Assembly: GCF_037975245.1 (NCBI RefSeq)
Contig: NC_092571.1
Span: 18,126,917 to 18,190,916, forward strand
Length of the DNA: 64,000 bases
Reading direction: 5' to 3'
Source: Apostichopus japonicus
Taxonomy: Eukaryota > Echinodermata > Holothuroidea > Aspidochirotida > Stichopodidae
In this document: positions 1 to 11,934 of the stretch, one piece after another
How positions within the stretch are numbered: position 1 is the stretch's first letter
Layout of the letters: every line of letters starts with the position of its first letter
Notes under the pieces: generated by a model
Databases searched by the model: none
What the model was told of the DNA's origin: nothing
The model's input: the letters and a program-made list of their open reading frames with translations, nothing else
Made by a program: the position numbers and the translations under genes

Positions 1-2104
1 TAAACGTGCCAAAATGCGACCCATCATAGGCCTAGTCGTGCAGTTTAATTGTTGCAAAGTAAGATTACCCCGACACCTATAGACGTGCACGATCTACGGG
101 AGACGGCGGGTGGCTGCGACGGGGAGCCTCGGGGTGGGTGCATGAGTGTTTAGCATATAAAGGTTATTGGCCCCTTTCCGGTTGTTTCATATTTTATATT
201 TAACTCTTTCCTGAACGGTCCATAGCGTTCTCCAAGATTGTCGTAGTCTAAACATCCATGCAAAATGACATCAGCAACGAAATTCCGAAGGTTTTCCCTT
301 TTTTAAGTTTTAGTACACAAAAATTAGTTGATCATTGGAGTATTTAGGAATATTAATATGACTCCGGATCGAATCTTCATCTCGTGTATAGAATTACATG
401 AAGAATATATCCAACAATCTCTTCCGTTTAAAATTAATACCATCTTCCTAGATGTGGTATAGGCCTATGAACTAGCTATAGATGGCAAATCATATTGCCT
501 TTATACACCGGGCACGTAACCAGTATGAGACATGGAGGAACCATACCCCTTCCACCCTGCTGCCCTTACAGACTATTGTGCCACTTCATCCCCCCCCCCC
601 TCATTTGTGCCACCACCATGTTTGCATAAGGGAACAACCTCATCACTTTATATGACACAAAATATTGAGCACCGTCCATAAATTGTTTGTTTCCTGCCAA
701 ATTATTAAAGTTCAAACTCAGAACTCCCTGGTTACGGGCTTATATAGTCGGTTATCGATTATCGATTCGGTATTTCCATTCTAACTCAACGCATACTCTG
801 TTACACAATACCCTTACACTAGAGCGGACGTCGAAGGGGAAAAATTGCAAAATCAATCAATAAAATATGACAACTTTGCTCATTAATAACAAAATGGCCA
901 TGATTACGGACTAATACAAACCTAAAACGGATTTTCCTTGTCGTTCAACCTCTGTTGCAGATGACGTCATATCACCAGACTGAAATATCCATCAGGAGTG
1001 GATCATGGATTTGTAAAAAAATATATATAAGTGTATATATATAGGTGTGGCGCTGGCATCGTTCAACCCTCTTCCCGTCCGCCTATGGGGTATGGGAGCA
1101 TCATTCCTAAAAAAAATTGTGCTATAATAACTACTTTTGATTTTTTGTGGGAGGTTGAAAAAAGGGTGCAACCCGCTCCCCCGCCCCCTCCATCCCCTCT
1201 GTATCAACGCATGTTATCAAAAGGTTGCTGTTGCGTGGAAAGAGAGATGGATACAAGACTGAATACATGTTTAAAAATACAACACGCAGCGCTATATCTT
1301 TAGTAATATAAAGTGTATTACACTGAAGTAGAATATGCATCCATTGCGTTGATATACCTGTCACGTGCTGCGCCTCGTCCCGAGTCACCGTCGCAAAGCC
1401 GGGAATTTGATTACAGTTAGAGCACTTATTTATGTATGATTACCTGATTTATGGGACCTTAAATTTACTGACTAACAAATCCAACTTTCCTTTCTCTTTA
1501 AGGTATCTGGCAACACCAATGGATGACACCCACAATGTCGTTCTGTGGTGACATCACGACAGTTGTGGATGAAAACGTCTTTGAACAAATCATTTATCGA
1601 CAGAGGAAAATAATATTGTTTGAAAATACATATTTCGATGACACCTATAGAACTTAGATCACACTGGTAGCTAATGGTTACAAACCAATTGAAGGGCATA
1701 TCAAGGACAAGTCAGTAACAATGACGATATAACGAAAGTTTAGCTATTACATATGCAACGTGACATCACAGATCTTCCCATGTGATCCATTTCCTGGACC
1801 TATATTTAAAAATCATTGTTAAGAATTGCCTATGTAGAGGTATAAGCTGTACCATACTGTAGACCAATGCGGCCATATTAATGTATACAGCAAGTGTGGA
1901 GTCCAAATAAACAATATTTCAATACACGTACTGTAACATTCCTCTTGTTTATTATCTTTTGAAGATCGCATCCAAAATGACGGTCATATATATTTATCTA
2001 CCGAGTTCTCATCATATTTTTTCTTTCATAACTAATCTGTCGAATCGATAACCATTTCGCAATCTCCGTATAGTGTTGTCCTTCCCTCTCTGAGTTTATT
2101 ACAA
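1..2104. other. Upstream non-coding sequence, no gene recognised
   Basis: AT-rich sequence with short open frames only, none resembling a protein family I know. It contains a poly-C run near 590-600, short (TA)n stretches near 1020-1042, and a perfect palindromic CRE-type octamer TGACGTCA at 962-969. A C-rich stretch near 1170-1200 may be transposon-derived, but I cannot delimit an element. Confidence 0.5.
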
Positions 2105-4140
2105 CCTGCATCATGCATGAAATCCTCGACGACGAATCTGATATCATATACTAATACTTTCATCGTCCAAAGTTCAAATATTGAGTTTACGTGTATATAT
2201 ATATATCTATATTAATCTGTACAGATATAGCTGTACCAACATCTATACGAATCCTTTGTTACAAGTATAAACGACAACACGGATGAAAGGTGCAATACAA
2301 GTTTCTAAAATTAACTTCTGGGGATTTTTTTTTTCAACAGCTGGATTGTCTTTTTTTATTATGATGACGAGAGAAAGGATGCACGAACTGAGATGAATGG
2401 TATTTTCCGTAATACGTATTATGATAATAAGCAAAGAATAATGCTATATATAGATGGGGAATTTAATCAATTTAGGTTACATTGCAGCTTTAGAAACATT
2501 ATTTTCTCTCGACATCTATATACTTTCTATCATTACGACGTGATAAAATGATGTATGAATTGAGATGAGATGAGAAGCATTATGCATGCAATACTCGACG
2601 ATATATGTGATATCATACATTTACTTTCATCGTTCGAAGTATATAATATTGAGTTTACGTATATTATGTTTATACTTACACGGTCTAGATATAGCAGTAA
2701 CCTCATCTATACGATTCCTTTGTTACAAGTATAGACGATAACACGGATGAATTGTGCAATACCAGTTTCTAAAATTAGCTACTGGGGATTTTTTTTTCAA
2801 CAGCTGGATGTTTTTTTTTATCATGACGACGAGAGGAAGGATGCAGGAATTGAGATGAATGGTATTTTCAGTAATAGGTATTATGATGATAAGCAAAGAA
2901 TAATGTTATATATAGATGGGGAAATTAATCACTTTAAGTTACATTACAACTTTAGAAAAAAGAAATTCTTTTGACATCTATATACTTTCTACCATGACGA
3001 CGTGATTAATGATGCATGAATTGAGATGAGATGAGAAGTAATATGCTTGCAATCCTCGACGATATATGTGATATCATACATTTACTTTCATCGTCCGAGG
3101 TATATAATATTGAGTTGACGTATATATGTTTATACTTACACGGTCTAGTATATAGCAGTATACCCGCATCTATAGGATTCCTTTGTTACAAGTAAAGACG
3201 ATAACACGGATGAATTGTGCAATACAAGTTTCTAAAATTATCTTCTGGGGATATTTTTCGACAGCTGGATGTTTTTTTTTAATCATATCATACGATTACT
3301 TTCATTGTTAATAGTTCAAATATTGAGTTTACGTTTATGTATATACTTACACGGTATATTATATAGCAGTTACCTCATCTATACGATTTCTTTGTTATAG
3401 TATAGATCAGGGTTGTCCAACCTACGGCCCGCGGGCCACAGTCCGGCCCGCCGCAGGGTTGCGTCCGGCCCGCCAGAGATGCTCTACGGTGTGAAATTTA
3501 GTGAGCAGATTTATTGATAACAATTTGAAGCTATATAATCAATCATTCGAACCTTCTGGGTCCAAAAACTGCATACAGGTCAGTTTATGTGACACTCTCT
3601 CAGCGGAGGGGAGGGGGGGGGGCGGCTGGACTTTATTCATCTGTTTTATCAGGAAGGAAAATAAATCAGTGCGCTCCGCGCGCAGTGCTCACATTTTGTT
3701 GCCTTGGGGTTCGCGCAAAAAATCGAAAATCGAGCGTAGGGTTCATGCGGCCCCCTCCTTCATCATAATCATTCCATGTGGCCCTCCTCTGCAAAAGGTT
3801 GGACAACCCTGGTATAGATGATAACACGGATGAGTTGTGTAATACCAGTTTCTAAATTTAACCACTGGGGATTTTTTTCGACAGCTGGATGTGTTTTTTT
3901 TTATCATGACGACGAGAGGAAGGATGCACGAACTGAGATGAAAGGTATTTTCCGTAATACGTATGATGATAATAAGCACAGAATCATGTTATATGGGGAA
4001 ATTAATCACTTTGACTTACCTTACAACATTAGAAACAATTTTTGTTTCGACATCTATATAGTTTTTTTTTTATCATGGCGACGTCAAATGATGCATGAAT
4101 AAGATGAGATTATTTTATGTAATACGAATGATGATATATG
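2105..4140 (+). repeat. Tandem array of ~463-bp units, last unit interrupted by a hAT insertion
   Basis: The anchor ACACGGATGA (with small variants) recurs at 2277, 2741, 3203 and 3824. The first two intervals are 464 and 462 bp. The third is 621 bp, which becomes about 209 bp once the 404-bp hAT element and its 8-bp duplication are removed, so that unit carries an internal deletion. Each unit also repeats an 'aacagctgga' segment after a T-run, a 'gagatga' cluster and a 'tatcata...tttactttcatcg' segment. Short open frames inside the units are repeated copies of each other and look incidental. A satellite-like or segmental array; no coding function seen. Confidence 0.85.
3408..3811. mobile_element. 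Non-autonomous hAT transposon (404 bp) with 8-bp TSD
   Basis: Perfect 15-bp terminal inverted repeats: CAGGGTTGTCCAACC on the left and GGTTGGACAACCCTG on the right. An identical 8-bp target duplication GTATAGAT lies at 3400-3407 and 3812-3819. The CAGGG start, 8-bp duplication and GC-rich subterminal 'CGGCCCGCGGGCC' are typical of hAT elements. The interior encodes no transposase, so it is a MITE-like non-autonomous copy. It sits inside the tandem array, so it inserted after the array formed. The perfect TIR and TSD suggest a fairly recent insertion. Confidence 0.93.
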
Positions 4141-5430
4141 AGCAAAGAATAACTTTATATAGTAGGGAAAATAATCACTTTAACTTACCTTACACCTTAA
4201 GAATCTCCCACCACCCCGTCTACTGCATGCAAACATAAAAAATAAAATAAAAAAACGGTTATAAAACTAATACATAAAATGTGCGATATATTAAAAACTC
4301 CTGATGATGAAAGACAGTAAAAAGGCAAAATAATGGGCTAGACGAAGATTTAGGGTGGCAAGATACTCGGAATAATATTAGTGGAAGCTTAGCAACGAAA
4401 AAATATTCCCTGAAATACGATGAAGTGACATAATTGGAACATTAACAAAATATCTCAGTGTGGGTTAAAAGTATGAATTTCAAATTCGTTCGTTATAGTG
4501 GTTTTCCTTGATAACAGATTATGGATGACACGTGGTCCTTATTGAAATTCATATTATATTTTCATGGTGGTTGCTTTGGTTTTTCCTTGATATATAGCCC
4601 CGCTAGAATATCGCTATAGAATGAGTTTAATTTAGAGGTACTGTAGCAAGTTTTAACGGTAGATAAGAATAATTCTCGAACACAACTGGCGCCCTCTATT
4701 TAGTCACCTGTCTTATGGCGTCTCCCTGTGACGCTTATATGAAGGGTACTCATGTACATTTTCTGGGACTTCGATTAAAGGAATTGTTTTTTAATATGCA
4801 TAAATATAGTCTAAATCTGCACGACACTGCACGACAAATGGAAAAATGTGAGTTTATAGCTTGATGATTCATCCATGGAAGTTTTACCCTTCAGCTATCG
4901 AGATGACGAAGTTGGTGTTTTACCGTCCCCGACTGTTTTGTGTTTGTCATGTCGCCTATACTCAATTGTTGAGAACGATGTAACATACAGCACGTAGGTC
5001 TACATTTCCTACGCATGATCTTATCAATGCCTTGTGGCAATTTAAAGGAGTCTTCTGCGATTGGTCGGGAATTTTTGCCAAAAGTTATCTCGCCAGTGTT
5101 GATTCGAAACTTATAAAATGACAATTGATCAAAAGCACCACAAAGGGCCAAATTGGGGCATGAATTGCTACCGGCTCAGAGATCCAAACGGATTGTTGTA
5201 TGATTATTATTATTTTCTTCGGCATTAACTTTAGTATATCAGGCTATAATCATTCTCATATGACTTTAACTTCAAAGAACATCGGAAGCATTTCACGAAA
5301 TTCAACTCAAAACTGCTAGAAGACCGAGACTAAATGCAATGTGGAATATTTGGGTCCGAATATAAAGTCAACGTTTAACGATAGACTTAGGATATATCCC
5401 TGATGGGTATGGGAGGTAAATGGACAGGGA
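4141..5430. other. Non-coding sequence, nothing recognised
   Basis: No repeat, RNA gene or convincing coding sequence found. An 86-codon open frame on the minus strand (4891-5151) resembles no family I recognise and has no supporting context. Confidence 0.4.
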
Positions 5431-5438
5431 TATGTCCT

Positions 5439-6283
5439 CAGTGGCGTCGCCAAGGGGGGCCAGGGGGGCACGTGCCCCCCTGGAAAACCTAGTGCCCCCG
5501 AGTGCCCCCCCCCCCATCTGAGATTTGGGTTGTTAAAAAAATATATATATATTTTGTTATATTCAACTCCCATCATCTGAGTTGGTTTTTCATAAGGACA
5601 AAGAAGCACAGTAATTCGTATTTTCTTCAAATGAGGTTGACAGGTTAGGAGCTGACGAAATGTGAGAATGTGAGGGTCCGCAGGCACCATACTTGCCTAT
5701 ATTTCTGGACCCATATATTAACCCTGTTGTGTAGGGGGTGCAGAGGTCATTTGAGGTCAGATGCATGTAGGAACAAATGGCGAATGTTCACACCTGCATA
5801 CTGAGCCATACTCGATGTGTGATCAAACTTTGTATTGCATGGTGAGATCCCTGATAGGAGCCAATAACGATGCTGGAACCTATTACATCTTAATAGATAA
5901 TGGCCGAAAACGAGAAGGACAAGAAAGGAGTCGGGGGTCATGCACACATTAATTCAACAAATGTAGGTTCTATTGATAGGGTTAGGCATAATATCGACAG
6001 CATGTGGTTCATATCCTCTGCAAAATTCTGCGCGTTGTTAAAATCATTACCTCAAAAATAGCAATTTCTGGAGATATCTTCAGATCGAATTTAGCATCAA
6101 ATGTGGCACCATTTTGTATCTAGCCCATCCTCCGTATGCGAAAATTTTCCAAAGGGGGAGGGGGCACCCCCTCCCCTTAGACCCCTCCCCCCGGACGGCG
6201 ATCCGTATCCACCTAAGTGCCCCCATCAAATGCTGGTGCCCCCCCTGTGCCCCCCCAGACTGAAAAGTCTGGTGACGCCACTG
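5439..6283. mobile_element. Non-autonomous hAT transposon (845 bp) with 8-bp TSD
   Basis: The left end begins CAGTGGCGTCGCCA and the right end finishes TGGTGACGCCACTG; these are inverted repeats with one mismatch in 14. The 8-bp duplication TATGTCCT is perfect at 5431-5438 and 6284-6291. Both subterminal regions carry clustered GTGCCCCC repeats. The left one includes a 24-bp perfect palindrome at 5460-5483 centred on the E-box CACGTG. The interior has no recognisable transposase. The end sequence and TSD length support hAT. Confidence 0.92.
5460..5483. repeat. 24-bp perfect palindrome with central CACGTG
   Basis: Twelve bases on each side of the centre (between 5471 and 5472) pair perfectly: a G6/C6 arm flanks CACGTG. 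It lies in the left subterminal region of the 845-bp hAT element, so it is most simply a transposase-binding or hairpin-forming subterminal motif. The E-box may be fortuitous. Confidence 0.85.
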
Positions 6284-6291
6284 TATGTCCT

Positions 6292-7231
6292 TGGTGGATA
6301 TGGGAGGTAACAGGACAGGAGTGCACAGACGAAGCCGAAAGAACAAAAATCAACTTTTGAATTCCTACAAATAAAAGCAAAAAGTATATATATCGATGAT
6401 ATGATGGGCTTTCAGGGCTAAGTTAAATTTGGTTTTCCATTAGCAATGTCTTTTTCTAGACGAAATGATTCACGATCATGTGTCCTATCGATGTAGGGCT
6501 AATCGAACGGTCTATAGCTTAAAAAGCTTTTCCTGTAACCTGAAATCTTAACTTAAGCGATATATATAACATATGACGAAACCAAACAGAAAGTGGTATA
6601 ATTAACTCGGGGTAATTTTTGTCTCCATATGATCATGGACACATAAACAGGTTCCGCTCATGCACCGATGTTCACAACTCACACGTGAACTGCACAAACT
6701 TGTAGGTGGCAGGCGAACAATGATCTGTCAATTTAACAATGGGTACATGTTTGATCATAACGCCTCAGTATGAACTTTGGTCGTCACAGTTACAGAAATA
6801 GTAACATTAACATCCACTACGACGTATCTTTCTCCGTCCTGTTTTCGGGACACTTTGGTAATCTGATTGTGTCGATATGATAGGCCCCTACAGTAGTATT
6901 AATTTCAAATATAAATGGAGGCGATACGCTGACCTTAATTGAGCATTGACCTTATTCAGCAAATATAGACCCAACTAAAGCTGTCATAGGCTATATATTC
7001 TGCCTCAAGGATTGCGCCTATATATACTCTTTCTCGATCAGACTATCTTGTAGCCCGTCACACCAGCCTTATTTATGCACTAGCCCCTTCCCACTCCAAG
7101 CTAGACAGTTAATTTATGGTGATGCCGTGTCGGGCTTTGGTCTGTATAACGCTCAAATATCACTTGTTTAGCTCAAAGTAGAGATTGGTACAAATATATT
7201 ACCCCAAGTACTGATCGTCTGTATGGACAAC
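6292..7231. other. Non-coding sequence, nothing recognised
   Basis: AT-rich spacer between two hAT insertions. No open frame, RNA gene or repeat family could be supported. Confidence 0.4.
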
Positions 7232-7239
7232 ACCACGGT

Positions 7240-7611
7240 CAGTGGCGGAGCTAGGGGTATTGGTCAGGGGGGGGGGTCGAGAATGGTCTGTAGGGGCGCT
7301 TTCGACACTATCTAAGCGGAGCGCCACCATAGGTTGGCTCGGAGCGTACAGAAATTTTCTGAGTAAAGATACTCCCTCGATCGCCGGAAATTACTCTTGC
7401 TAATTTGCAGATAAACGAAGAATAAATAGGTGTCATCGGCATTTTGTCAGAAAATTACACCAACAAAATGTATTTGAGAGCGCAATAAAAAAGCCAATAA
7501 TCGCGAATAAGTAAAAAGTGGTAAAATGCTGAAAAGGGCGCCAGCAGTCCATTTGAGTCCGTCAGGGGTGGGGCATCCGCCCCCTCTGACTGTATGGACG
7601 CTCCGCCACTG
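7240..7611. mobile_element. Non-autonomous hAT transposon (372 bp) with 8-bp TSD
   Basis: The left end CAGTGGCGGAGC and right end GCTCCGCCACTG are perfect 12-bp inverted repeats. The 8-bp duplication ACCACGGT is identical at 7232-7239 and 7612-7619. A G-run follows the left end and a C-rich block precedes the right end. No coding capacity. The ends resemble those of the 845-bp element (shared CAGTGGCG), so the two probably belong to related hAT families. Confidence 0.92.
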
Positions 7612-7619
7612 ACCACGGT

Positions 7620-8588
7620 AGGGTTACTGTTGTAACTAGACACTAGTTGGGTTTTATATATCATAATCTATATATTTTAAGGATAACTAGAGGTGGCACA
7701 TAATCTTATCCTTTAGAAACAAGAAACAATCTGTTGGAAAACAGAATTTTGGAAACAAAAATCGCCAAAAAGAGAAAAAAAAAATCCTCCACCGTGAGTC
7801 AAGTTCTTGCAATGAATGCATGTAAGCATGTGCTCATGCAATGTATTATTATGAAATAGCAATTATAAATTTATGGTTATCACATCTCTTTCTTTATCTT
7901 TAGAGACAGATTAGAACCGAAACTTTGTTAATTGTTAAATATGTAAATATCGAGCTCAGGGAAACCCCAGTTGTCAGCAATCTACTAATTGTGGATGAAA
8001 TTTCAATTGCACAGTGGAAAGGCACAAATTAATTAGCTACTATTGCACCATTCTTTTATTTGCGTATTCTTCTTTCTCCGCAGAAGAAATAAAATCCATA
8101 ATTTTCATATCTTTTGACTGTATAATGTAAGAGGCAATATTTTCCTGTGAAACTCGATAACATAAATTAGATTTGAAACTGAAGCGCATAAAGCAGAATA
8201 CACTGAAACGGACGGTTTTACTTTTTTGTGGGTTTCATGAAATATAAAATATTTTTTATGAATTTTGTATGGTGTAATGAAGATATAAATCCTTAATATT
8301 ATAATGAAATATTATTTATAAATAACTAAGGTACTTTATTTTGACTAGGTAAGGCAAAAACGTCAAATAAAATCCAACGTTTATGTGTCACTAAAATTAT
8401 TTCCCCTAAATAATTAATCGAACCATCCAGCATGACGTCATTACCAGATGTCTATTTCGGGAGAGTCATTTCGCATAAATTCACGAAGAGAGGATTAGGG
8501 ATACATTACAATATAACTGTTTTCGCGAATACTGAAGCAACTCATACAATACAACTCAAGGAAAGGATTACTTCGTTATTTTGCCAAA
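7620..8588 (+). promoter_or_regulatory. Candidate promoter and 5' UTR region of the calsyntenin gene
   Basis: This is the sequence immediately upstream of the inferred start codon. It is very AT-rich from about 8200 to 8400, with several TATAAAT-like strings and no clear core promoter, then carries a perfect CRE octamer at 8433-8440. A TAA stop at 8514-8516 lies in frame with the coding start, with no in-frame ATG between it and 8589. The transcription start cannot be placed from sequence alone. Confidence 0.35.
8433..8440. promoter_or_regulatory. Consensus CRE (TGACGTCA) ~150 bp upstream of start codon
   Basis: A perfect palindromic CREB/ATF octamer 149 bp before the inferred ATG. Position and perfect match fit a proximal promoter element of a neuronal gene, but regulation by CREB is inference. 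An ATG at 8432-8434 overlaps it and would open a 79-codon upstream frame overlapping the CDS start if transcription began further upstream. Confidence 0.45.
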
Positions 8589-8667
8589 ATGTTCTCCCTC
8601 AGAGGGAAGGGATCACTTTGTTTCTGCACAGTATTTATGCTCAGTTTTTCATTCTCATTTACGAAAG
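8589..8667 (+). CDS. CLSTN: Calsyntenin exon 1: start codon and signal peptide (codons 1-26 plus 1 nt)
   Basis: The exon supplies the secretory signal that sends calsyntenin into the ER. From the ATG at 8589, which has an A at -3, it encodes a short basic n-region (MFSLRGKGS) and then a hydrophobic core (LCFCTVFMLSFSFSF). It ends in a split codon G|, immediately followed by the donor GTAAGA. That phase-1 end joins exon 2, which starts with two bases completing GTT (Val). As I recall the vertebrate proteins, a valine also precedes the conserved 'KHKP'-type start of the mature chain. A stop lies in frame upstream at 8514 with no intervening ATG. The correct frame differs from the longer 8432-8671 open frame, which hides it. 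No transcript evidence; an alternative first exon elsewhere in the 20-kb intron is possible. Confidence 0.75.
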
Positions 8668-11600
8668 GTAAGAAATCTGCCTATGCTAATTTTACAGTTT
8701 GCTGAATGTAGGCTTACTAACTTGTAGTTGTACAGTGTATACTCGCATACTGATCTGAATGAAGGTATAAATACATGCATTCTGCATGAGAATACCGTTA
8801 TCATTAAATAAAGTCTATAGTTACGATCGTCGCAAATAGTAAAACAGCACGATTTTTATTAACCCTACCGATTTCAGCGTTAAAAGCGTTTCACCTGTTA
8901 TTACGTTAAGATAAATATAATTAGCCTTGAAGTAAGTGTGACATGCCCCTCTCCTTTACACTGCCATCTCGGCTTAGTCTAACTGTTAGTGTCAGTCAAG
9001 AGTAGTGGAACCTAGCTACTGTAGGCGTTATGTTCATATGAGTATGTTCGGCCCTTAACATAAGGGACACTTAATTCAGTGGAATATAGCATTATTGACT
9101 TTCGAACTTCCTAGTTTGGCTATGGCGTTAATGGTTTATGATTTTCCAGAGTATTTATGACATAAACATGTCTCACCCTCAAATAAAGTAACTTTCATTT
9201 CAAGAATTTTAATTCTGGTCTTGTGTTGATGCTTAATTACTGATTTTTTCCAGAGCTGTTTTTTGCATGCAATAATAAATTTTGCTCTTAATTTTTTTCA
9301 TGAAAGCCTATAATTTCCCTTTTTTTGTGGAAAGTTTTATATTGGTATGTGTTGTTTAAGGTAAATTTTTTTTTGGCCCTTTTCAGGGCAGTAGTTTGTT
9401 AGTTTATGTTTAATTTAATTATTTTATTCCTACAAAAGTTGAATTGGGGTCAGAACTGGAAGCATATAAGGGTGGTGAAATAGTATGACTAGGATTTTCT
9501 TCATTTTGGAAGTGCAAAGATATTTTGGGATCTTTCAATATAGCTTCTAGTCTAAGCTACGAGTATTAGGTATTATTGTACAAGCAAGTGGGAAGTTAGA
9601 ACCATTACTAATAAGAACCAATACTTATAGTAAATAAACCCATTATGTTTCAGTGAATCAGTGTTTTATTATTTAAAATTACTGATGGACATCTGTTTTA
9701 TTCTCCCTTATGGTGTGTATTATGACAAAGTAGGAAGTTGTCCAAGCAAGAAATGATAGGTTGATAAAATAGAAGAATCTACTATACTGTACCTTTAAAT
9801 TGGTAGTAAATGTATCTCCAGTGCATATTGGTATTAAATTTAGCAAATTACTTTGTGATCAAGAAGCCTTTCATGTGCTTTAGCCATTGCAACATTGAGT
9901 GTTACATACAGTATACAGGGTTTTGCACACTAAGTACAGATGTAGACACTATAAACTACAGTACATGTGTTGTGATATATATGGTTTGCAAGTTACATTC
10001 CTTGTTCAGTATTTAATCACAAATTAATTGTAATTCAAATTTATTATGTTATGAAAGTGAACCATAACCATACTGTAAGAACTCATTTAAATAATAAGAT
10101 ACTGGAAAGATGATTGTGCTTGTGTTTGAATCTACAGTACAGTACAGTAAGTGTGTTTACTGTAGAGATATTAAAAGCGATTAAATATGTTTATTTTTCA
10201 CTTGACCCTGTGCTTAAGTACTGTAAGTGTTTTTTTTACACTAATATAATTATGACTGACATGTTGCAAGTTCTTTGAAAACTTGTAAATAATGCAACTT
10301 CACCATCAAAGGATCGGTGCTGAACTGTCCAACTCCATGGGCAACTAGACAACAAAGAAAATGTAGATTGTCTGACGGGCGACATGCAAACAAACCTCCT
10401 TCTAAATATTTACTGTATGTGTCATGGTTGGTTGTAAAACTTCCCTGCACCTCTAAGTTTGTAGTACGTACATGACACATGTATTTAGTATTTAGTAAAC
10501 CAGTACATATTGTTAGTCAACATCATTATCTTTAGGATTAGTCTGATTACTGTACACTGTGCTATCTTGTTTGTCAATAATAAAACTCTTTCTGTACAGA
10601 TATTTTAGGGTACTGTAGGCAAACATTGCAATGATTACTACATGTGTAGGTATTAAGCTTTAAGTTTCTGTGTCAGGAGGATTTAATAATGATATTCCTC
10701 TGTTTTACCTGTTGAAGGCTTTAAGATGTTTTCTTTCCATTTAAAGCAGTAGGAGAACACATTCTACTAGTACAGCCTACTTGAAGTTGTAGCTCACAGT
10801 CATTGTCACAGTGAAGAAAGAGGTTTGCACTTGTTTAGTAGTTTGTAAATTATTTATCGTTCAAACTATGGCAGTATAAAATGTCATTCTGTGATTCAGA
10901 ATCTTTTTCTTAAGGTTACATGTGTTTGAGGGAATTTTTTTTTCTTTTCTACAGTTGCACCCCAGAATTGAAGAAAATGTTAATTGACAGTATTTGCCAA
11001 TAGTTTCCTAAAATTGCAGAACTTTTAACCTTTCGTAGCTGAACAAGCTCAACATATTCAGTCCTAACTACCGTACCATCAAACTTTCTCATGGTTGGCA
11101 AGTGACAAATATTGAATACGGTGGAAAACAAACCAATACTGATTGTAATAATTAGAGAGTACTAACATTTGTGGAGATGTTTTTCTCCTCTGTGGCCATT
11201 AGTTATTGTTTGATTGTTACCATAGCAATGAAATACCAAACATTGAATCTTTAAAGTATATACCTAACAGTTCCATCCTTTAAATATCAATGACTTTCTC
11301 CCAAGCAAAATGTACAAAAAACCAAAACCAATCATTTTGAAAGTGCAATATTGCTACCTGCTATGTACGTGACCGTTCATGCCATTATCAGAACAGATTC
11401 CAAGGACTAACCAGGTGTTTCTTCGGCTGTTTTCAACTTGTTAAACAGTCGTTTCTGTTTTTTTAATAAATGTACAACCTGCTGATATTCTGTCATGCCT
11501 CTCACCCGTAGCAGAAAAACAGCAATTAAAATGAGAAGATCGTCATGGATGAGTCATATATGACTGTCTCAGAAAGAAAAGGTGCACGGCATGTATATAT

Positions 11601-11934
11601 ATTGCTACAGTATGGTAGTTCAGCTGGATTTATCAAGTACGGTTGCTAAGGGTAAATTTGTATTGGTTTCTTCTACAGTACAGTGAAATTCAATAGGAAG
11701 GTAGTTGTGGTTTTTTCCGTATATATGTCCTTTATGGTTATAAACCTGCCAAATAACCAGAACATTTCAATGACAGATCATCAATGACAAATGACAGATC
11801 GGATCTAAAGCTCAAGCAAAAATCCTAATTGGAAAGTGAATAATTAACAGCTCTACAGGATGTGGAGTGAATTTTATTCAAGATTGGTAGATTAATTAAT
11901 GTAGATCATCTATACATGTACATATTTTTTCATA

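Noticed and set aside
3743-3979. Minus-strand open frames similar to each other at 2243-2434 and 3743-3979
   Set aside because: Similarity comes from the tandem array units; frames are broken in the other units and one crosses the hAT boundary.
8432-8671. 79-codon open frame at the calsyntenin start, read as a protein
   Set aside because: It overlaps the signal-peptide exon in a different frame, runs through the splice donor and has no recognisable domain; the phase and peptide evidence favour the 8589 start.
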